Positions 1 through 9,412 are shown, counted from the first letter of the stretch. The stretch is 64,000 nucleotides of DNA from an uncultured Cellulomonas sp. (GCF_947494015.1 NZ_CANLTL010000008.1:124001-188000), one strand, 5' to 3'. The notes: generated by a model from the sequence alone, not told the origin. A program made the numbers and translations.

Positions 1-1672
1 CGTTCAGCGCGAGCAGGTTGGTCTGCCCGGCGATCTGGGTCACCGTGGTCAGGACCGCCGCGATCTGCGACGACGACGACGCCAGCCGCCCCGCGGCACC
101 GGCGGCGTCGGACGTCATCCCCACCGCCGCCGCGGCCTGGCCGGACGCCGCGACGACGCCCTCGGCGACGGAGCCGATCGAGGCCCGCATCTGGCTCATG
201 GCGGCCGTCACGGACTGCACCTCCGAGCTGACCACCGAGGCGCTGCGCGCCGCGCTGCCGGCGCGAGCCGTCGCGGACCCGGCGACCTCGTCCAGCAGGC
301 CGCTGGACCCCTCGAGCGCGCCCGCGGTCGAGCGCACCGAGTCCGCGCTGGTCTGCATCCTCTCGACCGCGCCGCGCATGGCGTCGATGGCCTCACCCAG
401 GGCCGCACCCATCACCCCGACCTCGTCGTGCCCCTCCGGCTCGACCCGGACCGACAGGTCACGCCGGGCAACCCGGCGCAGCGCGTCGGTGAGCCGGCCG
501 ATGCGCGCGACCACGCGTCCGGAGACGACGACGACGCCCGTGCCGGCCACCAGGGTGACGGCCAGACCGGCGAGCAGGAGGTTGCGCACCAGGGTCGCGG
601 AGCCCGCCTCCAGCCGATCCGGGACGGCCTGCAGGTCGGAATCCAGGCTCCACGCGGCCAGCGTCCAGCCCCACGGGCCGAAGCGGGTCAGGTGCACCGT
701 GGCCGGTCCGCCGGCGACCGTGTCCACCCGGACGTCGGTGGCCCGCGACGGGTCGACGGCGGCGGCCGCGTCGAGCAGACGCTGCGCGTACGGCGCACCG
801 GTGGCGTCGACGTCCTCGAGCGCCGAGGCACCCTCGGTGCCGCCGGGCGGGGGCACGACCCAGCCACCGGCGGCGTCGAGCACGGTGAGGTATCCCCGGT
901 TGCCGACCCGGACGTCGGCGAGCGCTGCCCGCAGGGGCGCGTCGACGGTGGTCTGCGGCAGCCCGACGAAGAGCGCGCCGACGACCTGCCCGTCGGCGAC
1001 GACCGGCGCGTACGCCGTCACGTACGGCTGACCGACCACGGTCGCCGTGCCGAAGTAGGTCTGCCCCGCGAGCAGCGTGGCCACCACGGGGTTCGGTGTG
1101 CCGTCGGGGCTCTGGGCCGCGATCGCGGTGCCGATCGCCCGCGCGCCGGCGTCGGTCGGGACGCTCGTCGCGACCCGCAGCATGGCGTCGTCGGCGGTGC
1201 GCTGGAAGATCGTCGTGGGCGTCCCGAGCAGCGCCTCGATCTCGTCGACGACCGGCGTGGTCATGCCGAGGTCGGCGTTCTGGCCCAGCCACTGCCCGCC
1301 GACCGACATCCGCGGCAGCGTCACCGGCGTCTGCTCCTTGGTGACCTGGTTCGTCATGGTCCACGGCACGGCACCGTCGAAGGTCACGGCGCCGCGGGAG
1401 GCCATCACCTGCTCGGCCACCCGGATCGCGGACTCCATCCGCTCGGTGACCGTGGTGACCTGCGTGGTGACCAGGCCGAGGGCCTGCTCGGAGGTGGCGC
1501 GCACGGCGGCGTCGTTGAGCCGGCGGACGTCGTCGCCGGCCTGCCGGGCCAGGACGCCGGTCTGCCATCCGCCGACGACGGTGAGGAGCAGCGCCGTGAG
1601 GACGACGGCTCCGGCGCCCATGGCGACGAGCTGGGCACGCAGGCTGCTGCGCAGTCCGCGGGGGTGAGACAT
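1..1672 (-). CDS. Methyl-accepting chemotaxis protein, C-terminus cut by window edge
   Basis: This is a transmembrane chemoreceptor that would signal to CheA/CheW. The start at 1672 is an ATG behind a good AGGAG site. The first transmembrane helix is at about residues 14-33, followed by a large extracytoplasmic region (about 40-355) whose length and content fit a Cache sensor. A second membrane helix lies at about 362-385, then a HAMP segment with a DEVGVMG-type motif. The cytoplasmic coiled coil follows and the gene leaves the window at the signalling hairpin (TNLLALN). The C-terminal part of the signalling domain is therefore not seen. The gene stands alone here, with a different gene family downstream of its start. 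The family is certain; the ligand is unknown. Confidence 0.93.
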   Translation of the reverse strand, partial: MSHPRGLRSSLRAQLVAMGAGAVVLTALLLTVVGGWQTGVLARQAGDDVRRLNDAAVRATSEQALGLVTTQVTTVTERMESAIRVAEQVMASRGAVTFDGAVPWTMTNQVTKEQTPVTLPRMSVGGQWLGQNADLGMTTPVVDEIEALLGTPTTIFQRTADDAMLRVATSVPTDAGARAIGTAIAAQSPDGTPNPVVATLLAGQTYFGTATVVGQPYVTAYAPVVADGQVVGALFVGLPQTTVDAPLRAALADVRVGNRGYLTVLDAAGGWVVPPPGGTEGASALEDVDATGAPYAQRLLDAAAAVDPSRATDVRVDTVAGGPATVHLTRFGPWGWTLAAWSLDSDLQAVPDRLEAGSATLVRNLLLAGLAVTLVAGTGVVVVSGRVVARIGRLTDALRRVARRDLSVRVEPEGHDEVGVMGAALGEAIDAMRGAVERMQTSADSVRSTAGALEGSSGLLDEVAGSATARAGSAARSASVVSSEVQSVTAAMSQMRASIGSVAEGVVAASGQAAAAVGMTSDAAGAAGRLASSSSQIAAVLTTVTQIAGQTNLLALN

Positions 1673-1768
1673 GGCGTGCTCCTGACAGGGGGTGACGGGT
1701 CGGCGCGCCCGAGCGCGCCACGGCGCCCTATCGGCACCGCGGGCACCGCGGCGAGAGGTCGCGGCCGG

Positions 1769-3016
1769 TCAGCGCCGGCGGACCGCCTGCCCCATCGCCT
1801 CGACCGCCTGCACGACCAGGGGTCGCGGTGTCGCGAAGGTGTACCGGGCGAACCCCTCGCCCGCCCGGCCGCACGCCGCGCCGTCGGTCAGTGCGACGCC
1901 CGCCTGCTGCCGGAAGAAGACGCCGGGGCTGGTCGGCAGGTCCAGGGCGCGGCAGTCCAGCCACGCCAGGTAGGTGCCGTGCGGCGGGGTGTAGCGCACC
2001 TCGGGCAGGTGCTCGGCGAGCAGGTCGGCGAGCAGGAACCGGGTGCCGTCGAGGTAGCCCAGGACCGAGTCGAGCCAGGGCCGTCCGAGCCGGTAGGCGG
2101 CGGTGGCGGCGACCACGCCGAGCGTGCTCGTGCCGTGCCCGGCCAGGTCCCCGATGCGCTGCCAGACGGCGGCGTCGGCGGGGTTGCTGAGGATCATCTG
2201 GGCGCACTTGAGGCCCGGGATGTTCCACGCCTTGGACGCCGACGTCGCCGTCACGGTGTGCGCGGCGGCCTCCGGCGAGATCGAGGCGTACGGGACGTGC
2301 AGGGCGCCGGGGTAGACCAGCGGCGCGTGGATCTCGTCGGAGAACACCCGGCCGCCGCGGCGCTCGACCACCTCGCACAGGGCCAGCAGCTCCTCGCGCC
2401 GCAGCACGCGACCCAGCGGGTTGTGCGGGTTGCACAGCACCACCAGGCCGCCCGCCGGGGCCAGCGCACGGTCGATCGCCTCCAGGTCCAGGGTCCGGAC
2501 GCCGCCCACCTCGACCGCAGGGACCTCCACGACCTCACGACCCAGCGTGGCCGGCACCGTGAGGAACGGCATGTAGGCCGGGGTGGGCAGCACCACCGGG
2601 GAGCCGGCACGGGAGAAGTGCTCGACGGCCACCATGAACCCGGCGAGGACGTCGGGCAGCGCGTGCACCGCCTCCGGCGGGACGTCCCAGCCGTAGCTGT
2701 CGCGGTGCCACGTCGCGGCGGCCTCGGCGAGGTTCGTCCACGCCGCGGGCGGCAGGTAGCCGAACGCGCCCTCCGCCACGGCGGCGTGCAGGGCACGCAC
2801 CACCGGCTCGGCCGCCGGGAAGTCCATCTCGGCGACGAATGCGCCCAGCGTGTCGGGGGTCGACCACTTCAGGCTCCCGGCCGCGCGCAGCGCGTCGGCC
2901 GTGATGGCGTCGAGCTGCTCCTCCCCCACGGGGTCCAGGTCCGGCTCGGGACCGCGGACCAGCGGGCGCACGAGCGACCCGGTCGCGTCGGGCGGCGGGA
3001 CGGGGTCGGACGTCAC
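1769..3016 (-). CDS. MalY/PatB-family PLP-dependent C-S lyase or aminotransferase
   Basis: This is a fold-type I PLP enzyme of about 415 residues. Members of the MalY/PatB family cleave cystathionine to homocysteine or act as aminotransferases. The PLP lysine is K262 in SASKAWN, and the NPHNPLGRV and SDEIHAPL motifs that hold the cofactor are present. The GTG at 3016 is chosen because a GGGAG site sits just upstream; a longer start adds only 13 low-complexity residues. It lies downstream of phoH on the same strand but is separated from it by a perfect hairpin at 3051-3090. With cbs and metB nearby, a cystathionine beta-lyase role is plausible, though the family assignment alone cannot prove the substrate. 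Confidence 0.88.
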   Translation of the reverse strand: MTSDPVPPPDATGSLVRPLVRGPEPDLDPVGEEQLDAITADALRAAGSLKWSTPDTLGAFVAEMDFPAAEPVVRALHAAVAEGAFGYLPPAAWTNLAEAAATWHRDSYGWDVPPEAVHALPDVLAGFMVAVEHFSRAGSPVVLPTPAYMPFLTVPATLGREVVEVPAVEVGGVRTLDLEAIDRALAPAGGLVVLCNPHNPLGRVLRREELLALCEVVERRGGRVFSDEIHAPLVYPGALHVPYASISPEAAAHTVTATSASKAWNIPGLKCAQMILSNPADAAVWQRIGDLAGHGTSTLGVVAATAAYRLGRPWLDSVLGYLDGTRFLLADLLAEHLPEVRYTPPHGTYLAWLDCRALDLPTSPGVFFRQQAGVALTDGAACGRAGEGFARYTFATPRPLVVQAVEAMGQAVRRR

Positions 3017-3050
3017 GGGGGCTCCCGGGGGGGTGGGGACGCTGGGGGCT

Positions 3051-3090
3051 CGCACCGCGGTGGGCGGGCACGCCCGCCCACCGCGGTGCG
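3051..3090 (-). terminator. Perfect 19-bp hairpin after phoH
   Basis: The arms 3051-3069 and 3072-3090 are exact reverse complements, separated by two bases. It begins one base after the phoH stop codon and lies before the start of the PLP-lyase gene. It probably ends phoH transcription. There is no T-tract, as is common for actinobacterial hairpins. Confidence 0.65.
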
Positions 3091-3091
3091 C

Positions 3092-4456
3092 CTAGACCTC
3101 GAGCGACTCGAGCATCTCGGTGACCAGCGCCGCCACCGGTGAGCGCTCGGAGCGGGTGAGGGTGACGTGGGCGAACAGCGGGTGTCCCTTGAGCGCCTCG
3201 ATGACCGCCGCGACCCCGTCGTGCCGGCCCACCCGCAGGTTGTCGCGCTGGGCGACGTCGTGGGTGAGGACCACGCGTGAGCTCTGCCCGATCCGGGACA
3301 GCACGGTCAGCAGCACGTTGCGCTCGAGCGACTGCGCCTCGTCGACGATGACGAACGCGTCGTGCAGGGACCGGCCGCGGATGTGGGTCAGCGGGAGCAC
3401 CTCGAGCAGGTCGCGGTCCATCACCTCCTCGACCACCTCCTGGGACACCAGCGCCCCCAGGGTGTCGAAGACGGCCTGGGCCCACGGGTTCATCTTCTCC
3501 GCCTCGCCCCCGGGCAGGTAGCCGAGGTCCTGGCCGCCGACGGCGTACAGCGGCCGGAACACCATGACCTTGCGGTGCTCGTTGCGCTCGAGCACGGCCT
3601 CGAGGCCGGCGCACAGCGCGAGCGCGGACTTGCCGGTGCCCGCGCGGCCGCCGAGGGACACGATCCCCACCGACGGGTCGAGCAGCAGGTCGATCGCGAT
3701 GCGCTGCTCGGCGCTGCGGCCGTGCACCCCGAAGGCGTCCCGGTCCCCGCGCACGAGCCGCACCTGCTTGTCCGCAGTCACCCGGCCCAGGGCGGACCCG
3801 CGCGGCGAGTGCAGCACGAGGCCCGTGTGGCAGCGCAGGCCTCGCTCGGCGGCACCGTCCACCTCGACCAGGTCGACGCTCTCGTGCTCCCACAGGTCGG
3901 CCATCTGGCGTTCGGTGAGGTCCAGGGCGTCCATCCCGGTCCACCCGGAGTCGACCGCCAGCTCGGCCCGGTACTCCTCGGCCCGCAGCCCGACCGCGGA
4001 GGCCTTGACCCGCATCGGCAGATCCTTGGACACCACCGTGACGTCGCGCCCGTCGCGGGCGAGGTTCGCCGCGACCGCCAGGATGCGCGTGTCGCCGTCG
4101 CCGAGCCGGAAGCCGGTGGGCAGCGCGCCGGCGTCGGTGTGGCCGAGCTCGACCCGCAGCGTGCCGCCCACGTCACCCACCGGCAGCGGACGGTCGAGCC
4201 CGCCGTGCTCGACCCGCAGGTCGTCGAGCATGCGCAGCGCGGAGCGGGCGAAGTACCCGAGCTCGGGGTGGTCGCGCTTGGCCTCCAGCTCGCTGATCAC
4301 CTGCACGGGCAGCACGACGTCGTGCTCGGCGAAGCGGAACAGGGCCTTGGGGTCCGACAGCAGCACGGACGTGTCGAGCACGTAGGTCACGTGCCCCCCG
4401 TCGGGCGCGGTGACGGCTGCCTGGTCGGTGTCCTGGAGGACGGTCTGACGGACCAC
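3092..4456 (-). CDS. phoH: PIN domain-PhoH ATPase fusion protein
   Basis: About 454 residues. The N-terminal PIN-like RNase domain starts at [12 protein letters not shown] (about residues 24-35). The C-terminal PhoH ATPase has a Walker A motif GRAGTGKSA with K276 and a Walker [10 protein letters not shown]. Actinobacterial PhoH2 proteins with this architecture are described as RNA helicase/RNases. GTG 4456 is preferred because GGAGGGAG lies 6 nt upstream. A hairpin follows the stop. An AGCGT-type -10 candidate lies about 190 nt upstream. Confidence 0.93.
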   Translation of the reverse strand: MVRQTVLQDTDQAAVTAPDGGHVTYVLDTSVLLSDPKALFRFAEHDVVLPVQVISELEAKRDHPELGYFARSALRMLDDLRVEHGGLDRPLPVGDVGGTLRVELGHTDAGALPTGFRLGDGDTRILAVAANLARDGRDVTVVSKDLPMRVKASAVGLRAEEYRAELAVDSGWTGMDALDLTERQMADLWEHESVDLVEVDGAAERGLRCHTGLVLHSPRGSALGRVTADKQVRLVRGDRDAFGVHGRSAEQRIAIDLLLDPSVGIVSLGGRAGTGKSALALCAGLEAVLERNEHRKVMVFRPLYAVGGQDLGYLPGGEAEKMNPWAQAVFDTLGALVSQEVVEEVMDRDLLEVLPLTHIRGRSLHDAFVIVDEAQSLERNVLLTVLSRIGQSSRVVLTHDVAQRDNLRVGRHDGVAAVIEALKGHPLFAHVTLTRSERSPVAALVTEMLESLEV

Positions 4457-4799
4457 GGCGGGCTCCCTCCGGCGCTGGCTCAGCGCCGCTCTGGCTGCCC
4501 CCACCGGTCACGGACCGGCGGGCGGCGGCTGGGGTGGGGGACGGTCGACCGGCCGGCGGGCCGGGACCGGCCCACCTCCCGGAGCACGTGCTCCATGGGC
4601 TGGCCTCCCGAGGGACGGCAGGTGCCGTCCGTTGCCGTGGACGCTACGCCGGGCCACCCCCACGGCAGCGCGACACGCGCGACACTCCCCCCGGCGGGGT
4701 CGACAGTTCACCCGGGGGTCACCGGGCGTCGCCCGGCACGGCCACGTCGCGACGCCGGCACACCGTGACACCGGCACACCGCGACAGCGCGGCGCCCGC
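4457..4799. other. Intergenic region between phoH and the Z-prenyl synthase gene
   Basis: This 343-nt region has no credible gene. A small hairpin at 4722-4736 (CCGGGC/GCCCGG) lies downstream of the prenyl synthase stop and could end its transcript. A near-identical pair of CCGGCACACCG repeats lies at about 4755-4788. A possible phoH -10 (TAGCGT, minus strand) lies at 4641-4646, without a clear -35. Confidence 0.45.
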
Positions 4800-5561
4800 T
4801 CAGCGCCCGAGCCGGCGCTCCCGCTCCGCGTACGAGCGCAGCGCCCGCAGGAAGTCCACCCGGCGGAAGTCGGGCCAGTACGCCTCGCAGAAGTAGAACT
4901 CCGAGTGGGCGCTCTGCCACAGCAGGAAGCCGCCCAGCCGCTGCTCGCCCGAGGTGCGGATCACCAGCTCCGGGTCGGGCTGCCCGCGGGTGTAGAGGTT
5001 CTCGGCGATGTGCTCGACGTCGACGGACTCGGCGAGCTGCTCCAGCGACGTCCCGCGCCGGGCGTGGTCGAGCAGCAACGACCGGACGGCGTCGACGATC
5101 TCGTGCCGGCCGCCGTACCCGATGGCCACGTTGACGTGCAGGCCGCCGATCCCGTCGGTCCGCTCCTCGGCGTCGCGCAGCTTGGCCGCGGCGTCGGCGT
5201 CGAGCAGGTCGAGGTCCCCCATCACCTGGATGCGCCAGCGTCCGCTGGTGGCCAGGTCGCACACCGCGTCGGTGATGATCTGCACGAGCTCGCGCAGCTC
5301 CGCGGCTGGCCGCTTGAGGTTGTCGGTGGACAGCATCCACAGCGTCACCACCTCGACCCCGACCTCCTGCGACCACACCAGCAGGTCGGAGATCTTGTCG
5401 GCCCCCCGGCGGTGGCCCGTGGACGCCGGCTCGCCGAACGACCGCGCCCAGCGGCGGTTGCCGTCCAGGATCACGCCCACGTGCCGGGGCACCGCCTCGC
5501 GCGGCAGGGAGGCCGCGAGCCGGCGCTCGTACAGGCCGTACACCGGGCGGGGCAGACGCAC
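4800..5561 (-). CDS. Short-chain Z-isoprenyl diphosphate synthase (Rv1086 type)
   Basis: A 253-residue cis-prenyltransferase that condenses isopentenyl diphosphate onto an allylic primer. The diphosphate-binding motif DGNRRWAR, STDNL(K/Q)RP, the VAIGYGGRHEI motif and the C-terminal RTSGEQRLGGFLLWQ are all visible. The N-terminus (VYGLYERRL) and overall sequence resemble Mycobacterium Rv1086, the Z,E-farnesyl diphosphate synthase, more than the long-chain UppS. Rv1086 also sits next to a hemolysin-III gene, as here. GTG 5561 follows a strong AGGAGG at 7 nt. The chain length of the product is inferred from this likeness. It could still be a general UppS. Confidence 0.9.
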   Translation of the reverse strand: MRLPRPVYGLYERRLAASLPREAVPRHVGVILDGNRRWARSFGEPASTGHRRGADKISDLLVWSQEVGVEVVTLWMLSTDNLKRPAAELRELVQIITDAVCDLATSGRWRIQVMGDLDLLDADAAAKLRDAEERTDGIGGLHVNVAIGYGGRHEIVDAVRSLLLDHARRGTSLEQLAESVDVEHIAENLYTRGQPDPELVIRTSGEQRLGGFLLWQSAHSEFYFCEAYWPDFRRVDFLRALRSYAERERRLGR

Positions 5562-5703
5562 GTGCAGGCCTCCTGGGTCGGCGGGACCTGCCCACGCTAC
5601 CGCCCGCGTCCCCCACGGCACGGCGGAGCGCGCGGCGCCCGCCGTCGACCCCGGGCGCCCGGGCGCCGGACGCACCGCGGGTGCAGCGCGCGCTCCGGCA
5701 CAA

Positions 5704-5726
5704 CCTACGGTTCGGTAACCTACGGT
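5704..5726. promoter_or_regulatory. Direct repeat CCTACGGT x2 in the divergent intergenic region
   Basis: CCTACGGT occurs at 5704-5711 and again at 5719-5726, 15 bp apart, in the region between two divergent genes. The segment is less GC-rich than its surroundings, and the second copy overlaps a TAACCT hexamer that could serve as a -10. It may be a promoter or operator for the hemolysin-III gene. No known regulator is assigned. Confidence 0.35.
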
Positions 5727-5784
5727 GCCGTCGGTCTGCGGCGAGCGGCCGCGCCGCGGCCGGAGGGACGGAGGACGACGCACC

Positions 5785-6498
5785 ATGGCCCCACCATCGC
5801 CCGACCGGCCCGACGGCTCGCTCGGCGACGACCTGCTCGACGGCGTCGCCGACCTCGCCGAGGCCGTCAAGCCACGCCTGCGGGGCTGGATCCACCTCGG
5901 CATGACACCCGTGGCGGTGCTCGCGGGCGCGGTGCTGGTCGCACTCGCCCCCACGTCGCCGGCCCGGTGGACGACGGCGGTCTTCGCGCTGACGTCCGTG
6001 ATGCTCTTCGGCACCAGCGCGGTCTACCACCGCGGCACCTGGTCGCCGCGGGTGGCCGGGGTGCTGCGCCGGCTGGACCACTCCAACATCTTCCTGATCA
6101 TCGCCGGCACGTACACGCCGCTCGCGGTGCTGCTGCTGCCGCCGTCGACCGCGCGCGTCCTGCTGTGGACGGTGTGGGTCGGCGCGGTGCTCGGACTCAC
6201 CGGCCGGGTGCTGTGGCTCGGGGCGCCCCGCTGGCTCTACACGCCGATCTACGTGGCGCTGGGGTCCGTCGCCCTGGGCTTCCTGCCGCAGTTCTCCCGC
6301 AGCGGCGGCACGGACGTCGTCGCGCTCGTCGTCGCCGGCGGCGTCGCGTACATCGCCGGCGCGGTGGTGTACGGCACCAAGCGGCCGAACCCCAGCCCGC
6401 GGTGGTTCGGCTTCCACGAGGTGTTCCACCTGCTGACCGTGGTCGGGTTCGGGTGCCACTGGGCCGCGGTCTGGCTCGCGGCCGTCCGCTCCGAGTGA
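5785..6498 (+). CDS. Hemolysin III / YqfA-family (PAQR) membrane protein
   Basis: About 237 residues with seven predicted membrane helices. The family signatures are visible: SAVYHRGTWSP early, the LDHSNIFLIIAGTYTPL segment, and a C-terminal FHEVFHLLTVVGFGCHW. The conserved His and Asp residues of these motifs form the metal site in the PAQR superfamily. Start ATG 5785 follows GGAGGACG. It is divergent from the Z-prenyl synthase gene, the same pairing as in mycobacteria. Despite the name, the cellular role is not established. Confidence 0.92.
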   Translation: MAPPSPDRPDGSLGDDLLDGVADLAEAVKPRLRGWIHLGMTPVAVLAGAVLVALAPTSPARWTTAVFALTSVMLFGTSAVYHRGTWSPRVAGVLRRLDHSNIFLIIAGTYTPLAVLLLPPSTARVLLWTVWVGAVLGLTGRVLWLGAPRWLYTPIYVALGSVALGFLPQFSRSGGTDVVALVVAGGVAYIAGAVVYGTKRPNPSPRWFGFHEVFHLLTVVGFGCHWAAVWLAAVRSE

Positions 6499-6526
6499 CC
6501 ACCGCGTGACCGCCGGCCGCTCCGGG

Positions 6527-6547
6527 CGCGGCGGGCGGTCCGCCGCG
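6527..6547. terminator. GC hairpin between convergent genes
   Basis: CGCGGCGG at 6527-6534 pairs with CCGCCGCG at 6540-6547, with a 5-nt loop. It lies between the ends of the hemolysin-III gene and the nitrilase-family gene. It is a modest candidate for a bidirectional terminator. Confidence 0.4.
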
Positions 6548-6593
6548 GCGCGCTCGCGGACGGCGGCCGGACGCCGGTCGCGCCGGTGCGACG

Positions 6594-7382
6594 TCAGCCG
6601 CGCGGGACCACGGTGTACCGCCGGTTGACCAGCGAGGGGTTCTGCGCCCGGACCGCGGCGATGGCGTCGCCGTGCACGTCGACCGTGAGCAGCCCGGGTG
6701 CGGTGCCCAGCCGCTCGAGCACGCGACCGTCGGCGCCCACCGCGAGGGACGTCCCCGTGACGCCACGGCCGGCCTGCCCGACGGCGAGCACCGCGCAGGT
6801 GTTCTCGATCGCGCGGGCGACGGCGAGCGCCTCCCACTGCGCCGCCTTGCCCGGGCCGGCCACCCAGGCCGCCGGGACCGTCAGGACGTCGGCGCCCGCG
6901 TCCACCAGCCGCCGCGCGGACTCGGGGAACCGCAGGTCGTAGCACGTCATCACGCCGACCCGCAGCCCCGCGACGTCGAGCACGAGCGGCGGGGCGCCGG
7001 CGGGGCCGGGCTCGAGCCGGTCGGACTCGCGGTGCCCGAAGGCGTCGTACAGGTGCACCTTGCGGTAGTGACCCACCAGCGCGCCGTCCGCCGCGACGGC
7101 GACGACGGCGTTCACGGCCCGGTCCGGGGTGGAACCGGGCAGCGTCACGCCGGCCAGCACGGCGACACCGGTCGCCCGGGCGCGGTCGCGCAGCGCCGTG
7201 ACGAACGGGCCGTCGAGCGGCTCGGCGTGCTCGTGTCCCACGCCGCGCGGGTCGAACCCGGACGCGTACTCGGGGAGCACGACGAGCGCCGCACCGGCGT
7301 CCCGGGCGGCGTCGAGCACCTCGCACGCGGCCGTGCGCGCCGCGTCGTGGTCCGCGCCGACCACGAGCTGGGCGAGGGTCAC
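6594..7382 (-). CDS. Carbon-nitrogen hydrolase (nitrilase superfamily)
   Basis: An amidase-like enzyme of about 262 residues with the complete Glu-Lys-Cys triad: E38 in LPEYASGF, K108 in HYRKVHLYD and C147 in MTCYDLRFPE. The substrate is unknown; relatives act on small amides, including deaminated glutathione. The start is uncertain. GTG 7382 begins directly at the conserved VTLAQL strand, but GTG 7466 and GTG 7499 (overlapping the stop of the upstream gene) would add a Pro/Gly-rich extension. None has a strong ribosome site. It is the last gene of the mca operon. Confidence 0.88.
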   Translation of the reverse strand: MTLAQLVVGADHDAARTAACEVLDAARDAGAALVVLPEYASGFDPRGVGHEHAEPLDGPFVTALRDRARATGVAVLAGVTLPGSTPDRAVNAVVAVAADGALVGHYRKVHLYDAFGHRESDRLEPGPAGAPPLVLDVAGLRVGVMTCYDLRFPESARRLVDAGADVLTVPAAWVAGPGKAAQWEALAVARAIENTCAVLAVGQAGRGVTGTSLAVGADGRVLERLGTAPGLLTVDVHGDAIAAVRAQNPSLVNRRYTVVPRG

Positions 7383-7495
7383 CCGGGCCGTCGCAGCGCC
7401 GCCGCCGGCCGGTGCACCGGCCGGTACGCCGGCGCCCGGGGGGTCCGACGGCGGACGCCCGGTCACGGCCGGCGCGGGGTGCCGTCGTCGCCGGG

Positions 7496-7861
7496 TCACG
7501 ACGCCGGCGGTCGGCCGTGGTCGTCGGGGCGGGCGGCGTCCGGCGCGGGACCCCCACCCGGCTCCGCGCCGTCCCCGGGCCCGCCGTCGACCACGCCCCG
7601 GGCCTCCTCGGCCTCGCGCGCGTCGACGGCGGCCTGCCGCACGGTGACCCGGCGCAGGTGGCGGGTCAGCGACAGGAACAGCGCCAGGCTCGCGACCGCG
7701 ATGAGGAACACCGGGATGAACCCCTGCAGACCCGGTGAGACCTCGGTGGGCTCGAACGTCGTGGGCGTCGTCGGGGACGGCGACGGCTGGCCGACCGCCG
7801 CCACGACCGTCCCCTCCGCCGGACCGACGGGCAGCACGGTGTAGGCGGACGCCGCGGTCAC
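7496..7861 (-). CDS. Small single-pass membrane protein in the mca operon
   Basis: About 121 residues, not recognised as a named family. It has a short Pro/Thr-rich N-terminal region, one strong membrane helix at about residues 47-66 (GFIPVFLIAVASLALFL), then a basic stretch and a disordered Gly/Pro/Asp-rich tail. Its GTG start overlaps the mca stop as GTGA, so its translation is probably coupled to mca. Its position between mca and a C-N hydrolase suggests an accessory role at the membrane, but nothing shows what it is. Confidence 0.7.
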   Translation of the reverse strand: MTAASAYTVLPVGPAEGTVVAAVGQPSPSPTTPTTFEPTEVSPGLQGFIPVFLIAVASLALFLSLTRHLRRVTVRQAAVDAREAEEARGVVDGGPGDGAEPGGGPAPDAARPDDHGRPPAS

Positions 7862-8745
7862 GGGACCTCATCGGTGTCGATGCCGGCGAACAGGTCGTCC
7901 TCCGGCAGGGTGGTGGGCACGCGGGACTCGGCGAGCTCGTACTCCTCGGTCGGCCACGTCTGCGCCTCCAGGTCGCGCGGGACGGCGAAGAAGAATCCCC
8001 CCGGGTCGATCTGGGTCGCGTGCGCCCGCAGCGCGTCGTCGCGCTGCGGGAAGAACTCCGCGCAGCGGATCGACGTGGTCGTCTCCCGCTCGGGCATGTC
8101 GCGGGCCGCGCGCGACTCGATCCAGTCCCCGAACGGCGACTCCAGGCCACGCTCGAGCATCGCCTCGTGCACCGCGCGCATCCGGACCATCGAGAAGCCG
8201 TGGTTGTAGTAGAGCTTGAGCGGCTGCCACGGGTCGCCCTGGTCGCGGTAGCGCTCGGGGTCGCCGGCGGCGTGGAAGGCCTCGAAGGCGACGCGGTGGC
8301 ACATGATGTGGTCCGGGTGCGGGTAGCCCCCTGACGGGTCGTACGTGGTGAGGACGTGCGGCCGGAACCGCCGGACCAGCGCCACGAGCGGCGCCGCCGC
8401 GACCTCCAGCGGCTGCGCCGCGAAGCAGCCGTCCGGCAGGGGGGGCAGCGGGTCGCCCTCGGGCAGCCCGGAGTCCACGAAGCCCAGCCAGTGGTGGCTG
8501 ACGCCGAGCGCCGCCGCGGCCGCGGCCATCTCGTGCCGCCGCACCTCGCGCATGACCTCCAGCCCCGGGTCGACCGGCGGGTAGTGCGGGTTGAGGAGGT
8601 CACCACGCTCACCGCCGGTGCACGAGACCACGAGCACCTCGGCACCCTCGGCGGCGTACCGGGCGGTGGTGGCCGCACCCTTGCTCGACTCGTCGTCGGG
8701 GTGCGCGTGCACCGCCATGAGTCGCCGCTGTCCTGCAGTCACCAC
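7858..8745 (-). CDS. mca: Mycothiol S-conjugate amidase
   Basis: A 295-residue LmbE/PIG-L-type zinc amidase that cleaves mycothiol conjugates to mercapturic acids during detoxification. Zinc ligands are visible as H15-P-D-D18 in AHPDDE and a later HPDHI. The AHPDDESSKGAA motif, with its lysine, is typical of Mca and separates it from the deacetylase MshB. The GTG 8745 start lies 10 nt after GGAGGAG. A membrane-protein gene overlaps its stop. It shows that the host is a mycothiol-producing actinobacterium. DUF4307 is divergent, as in mycobacteria. Confidence 0.94.
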   Translation of the reverse strand: MVTAGQRRLMAVHAHPDDESSKGAATTARYAAEGAEVLVVSCTGGERGDLLNPHYPPVDPGLEVMREVRRHEMAAAAAALGVSHHWLGFVDSGLPEGDPLPPLPDGCFAAQPLEVAAAPLVALVRRFRPHVLTTYDPSGGYPHPDHIMCHRVAFEAFHAAGDPERYRDQGDPWQPLKLYYNHGFSMVRMRAVHEAMLERGLESPFGDWIESRAARDMPERETTTSIRCAEFFPQRDDALRAHATQIDPGGFFFAVPRDLEAQTWPTEEYELAESRVPTTLPEDDLFAGIDTDEVP

Positions 8746-8927
8746 TCGTTCACCACTCCTCCGTGCACGTCCTGGCACGGCCGCCGGCTGAGGGTGGCGG
8801 CCCGTCGGGGACAATGGTCGCGCATCCCGGCGGCCGCCCTCACCCCGAGGCCGCCGGGCCGACCGGCCGATCACGGCCGCCTCGCCCGCCCCGGCCGGCG
8901 AGGAGCAGGCGCACAGGAGGACGAGCC

Positions 8928-9338
8928 GTGAGCGAGACCACCGCCCCCCGCACGCCGGCGGGCCGCTACGGACCGGCCCCCGACCCGCGGCGCCGGCGGT
9001 GGGCGCGGGCCGGGATGGTCGCGCTGGGGGCGGCGGCACTGGCGTTCTCGGTGTGGGTCGGCCTGGGCGCCGGCAGCCCCGAGGTGACCTGGGACGACGT
9101 CGGCTACACCGTGCGCGGGCCGGAGGTGGTGGACATCACGTTCCGGGTGGTCAAGGAGCCCGGCGCGACCGCGTCCTGCACGCTGACCGCGCTGAGCTCC
9201 TCCTACGCCCAGGTGGGCGTCACGACGGTCGAGGTGGGTCCGTCGCAGGGGCGCGTGGTGGAGCAGACGGTGCCGGTCGCCACCCAGGAGCTGGCCGTGA
9301 CCGGGATCGTGGACCGGTGCGAGGTCCTCGACCCGTGA
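8928..9338 (+). CDS. DUF4307 membrane protein
   Basis: About 136 residues. A cytoplasmic basic N-terminus containing RRRRWARAG is followed by one membrane helix (about residues 29-48) and an extracytoplasmic beta-rich domain of about 85 residues. The last contains VTWDDVGYTV and two cysteines (CTLTAL and DRCEV) that might form a disulfide. This matches the DUF4307 family, found in actinobacteria beside mca and greA. GTG 8928 follows AGGAGGACG. Its function is unknown. Confidence 0.88.
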   Translation: MSETTAPRTPAGRYGPAPDPRRRRWARAGMVALGAAALAFSVWVGLGAGSPEVTWDDVGYTVRGPEVVDITFRVVKEPGATASCTLTALSSSYAQVGVTTVEVGPSQGRVVEQTVPVATQELAVTGIVDRCEVLDP

Positions 9339-9412
9339 CCGCTGAGACGCTGCCTCGACGCGGCCTCGGAGCGGGTCCGGGCACCGCGCGGGGCGGTGGG
9401 GCACGGCGGCGT

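Noticed and set aside
428-3142. Very long rightward open frame opposite the chemoreceptor and PLP-lyase genes
   Set aside because: It is Arg/Gly/His/Pro-rich without any domain, and crosses well-supported genes on the other strand; a GC-codon shadow.
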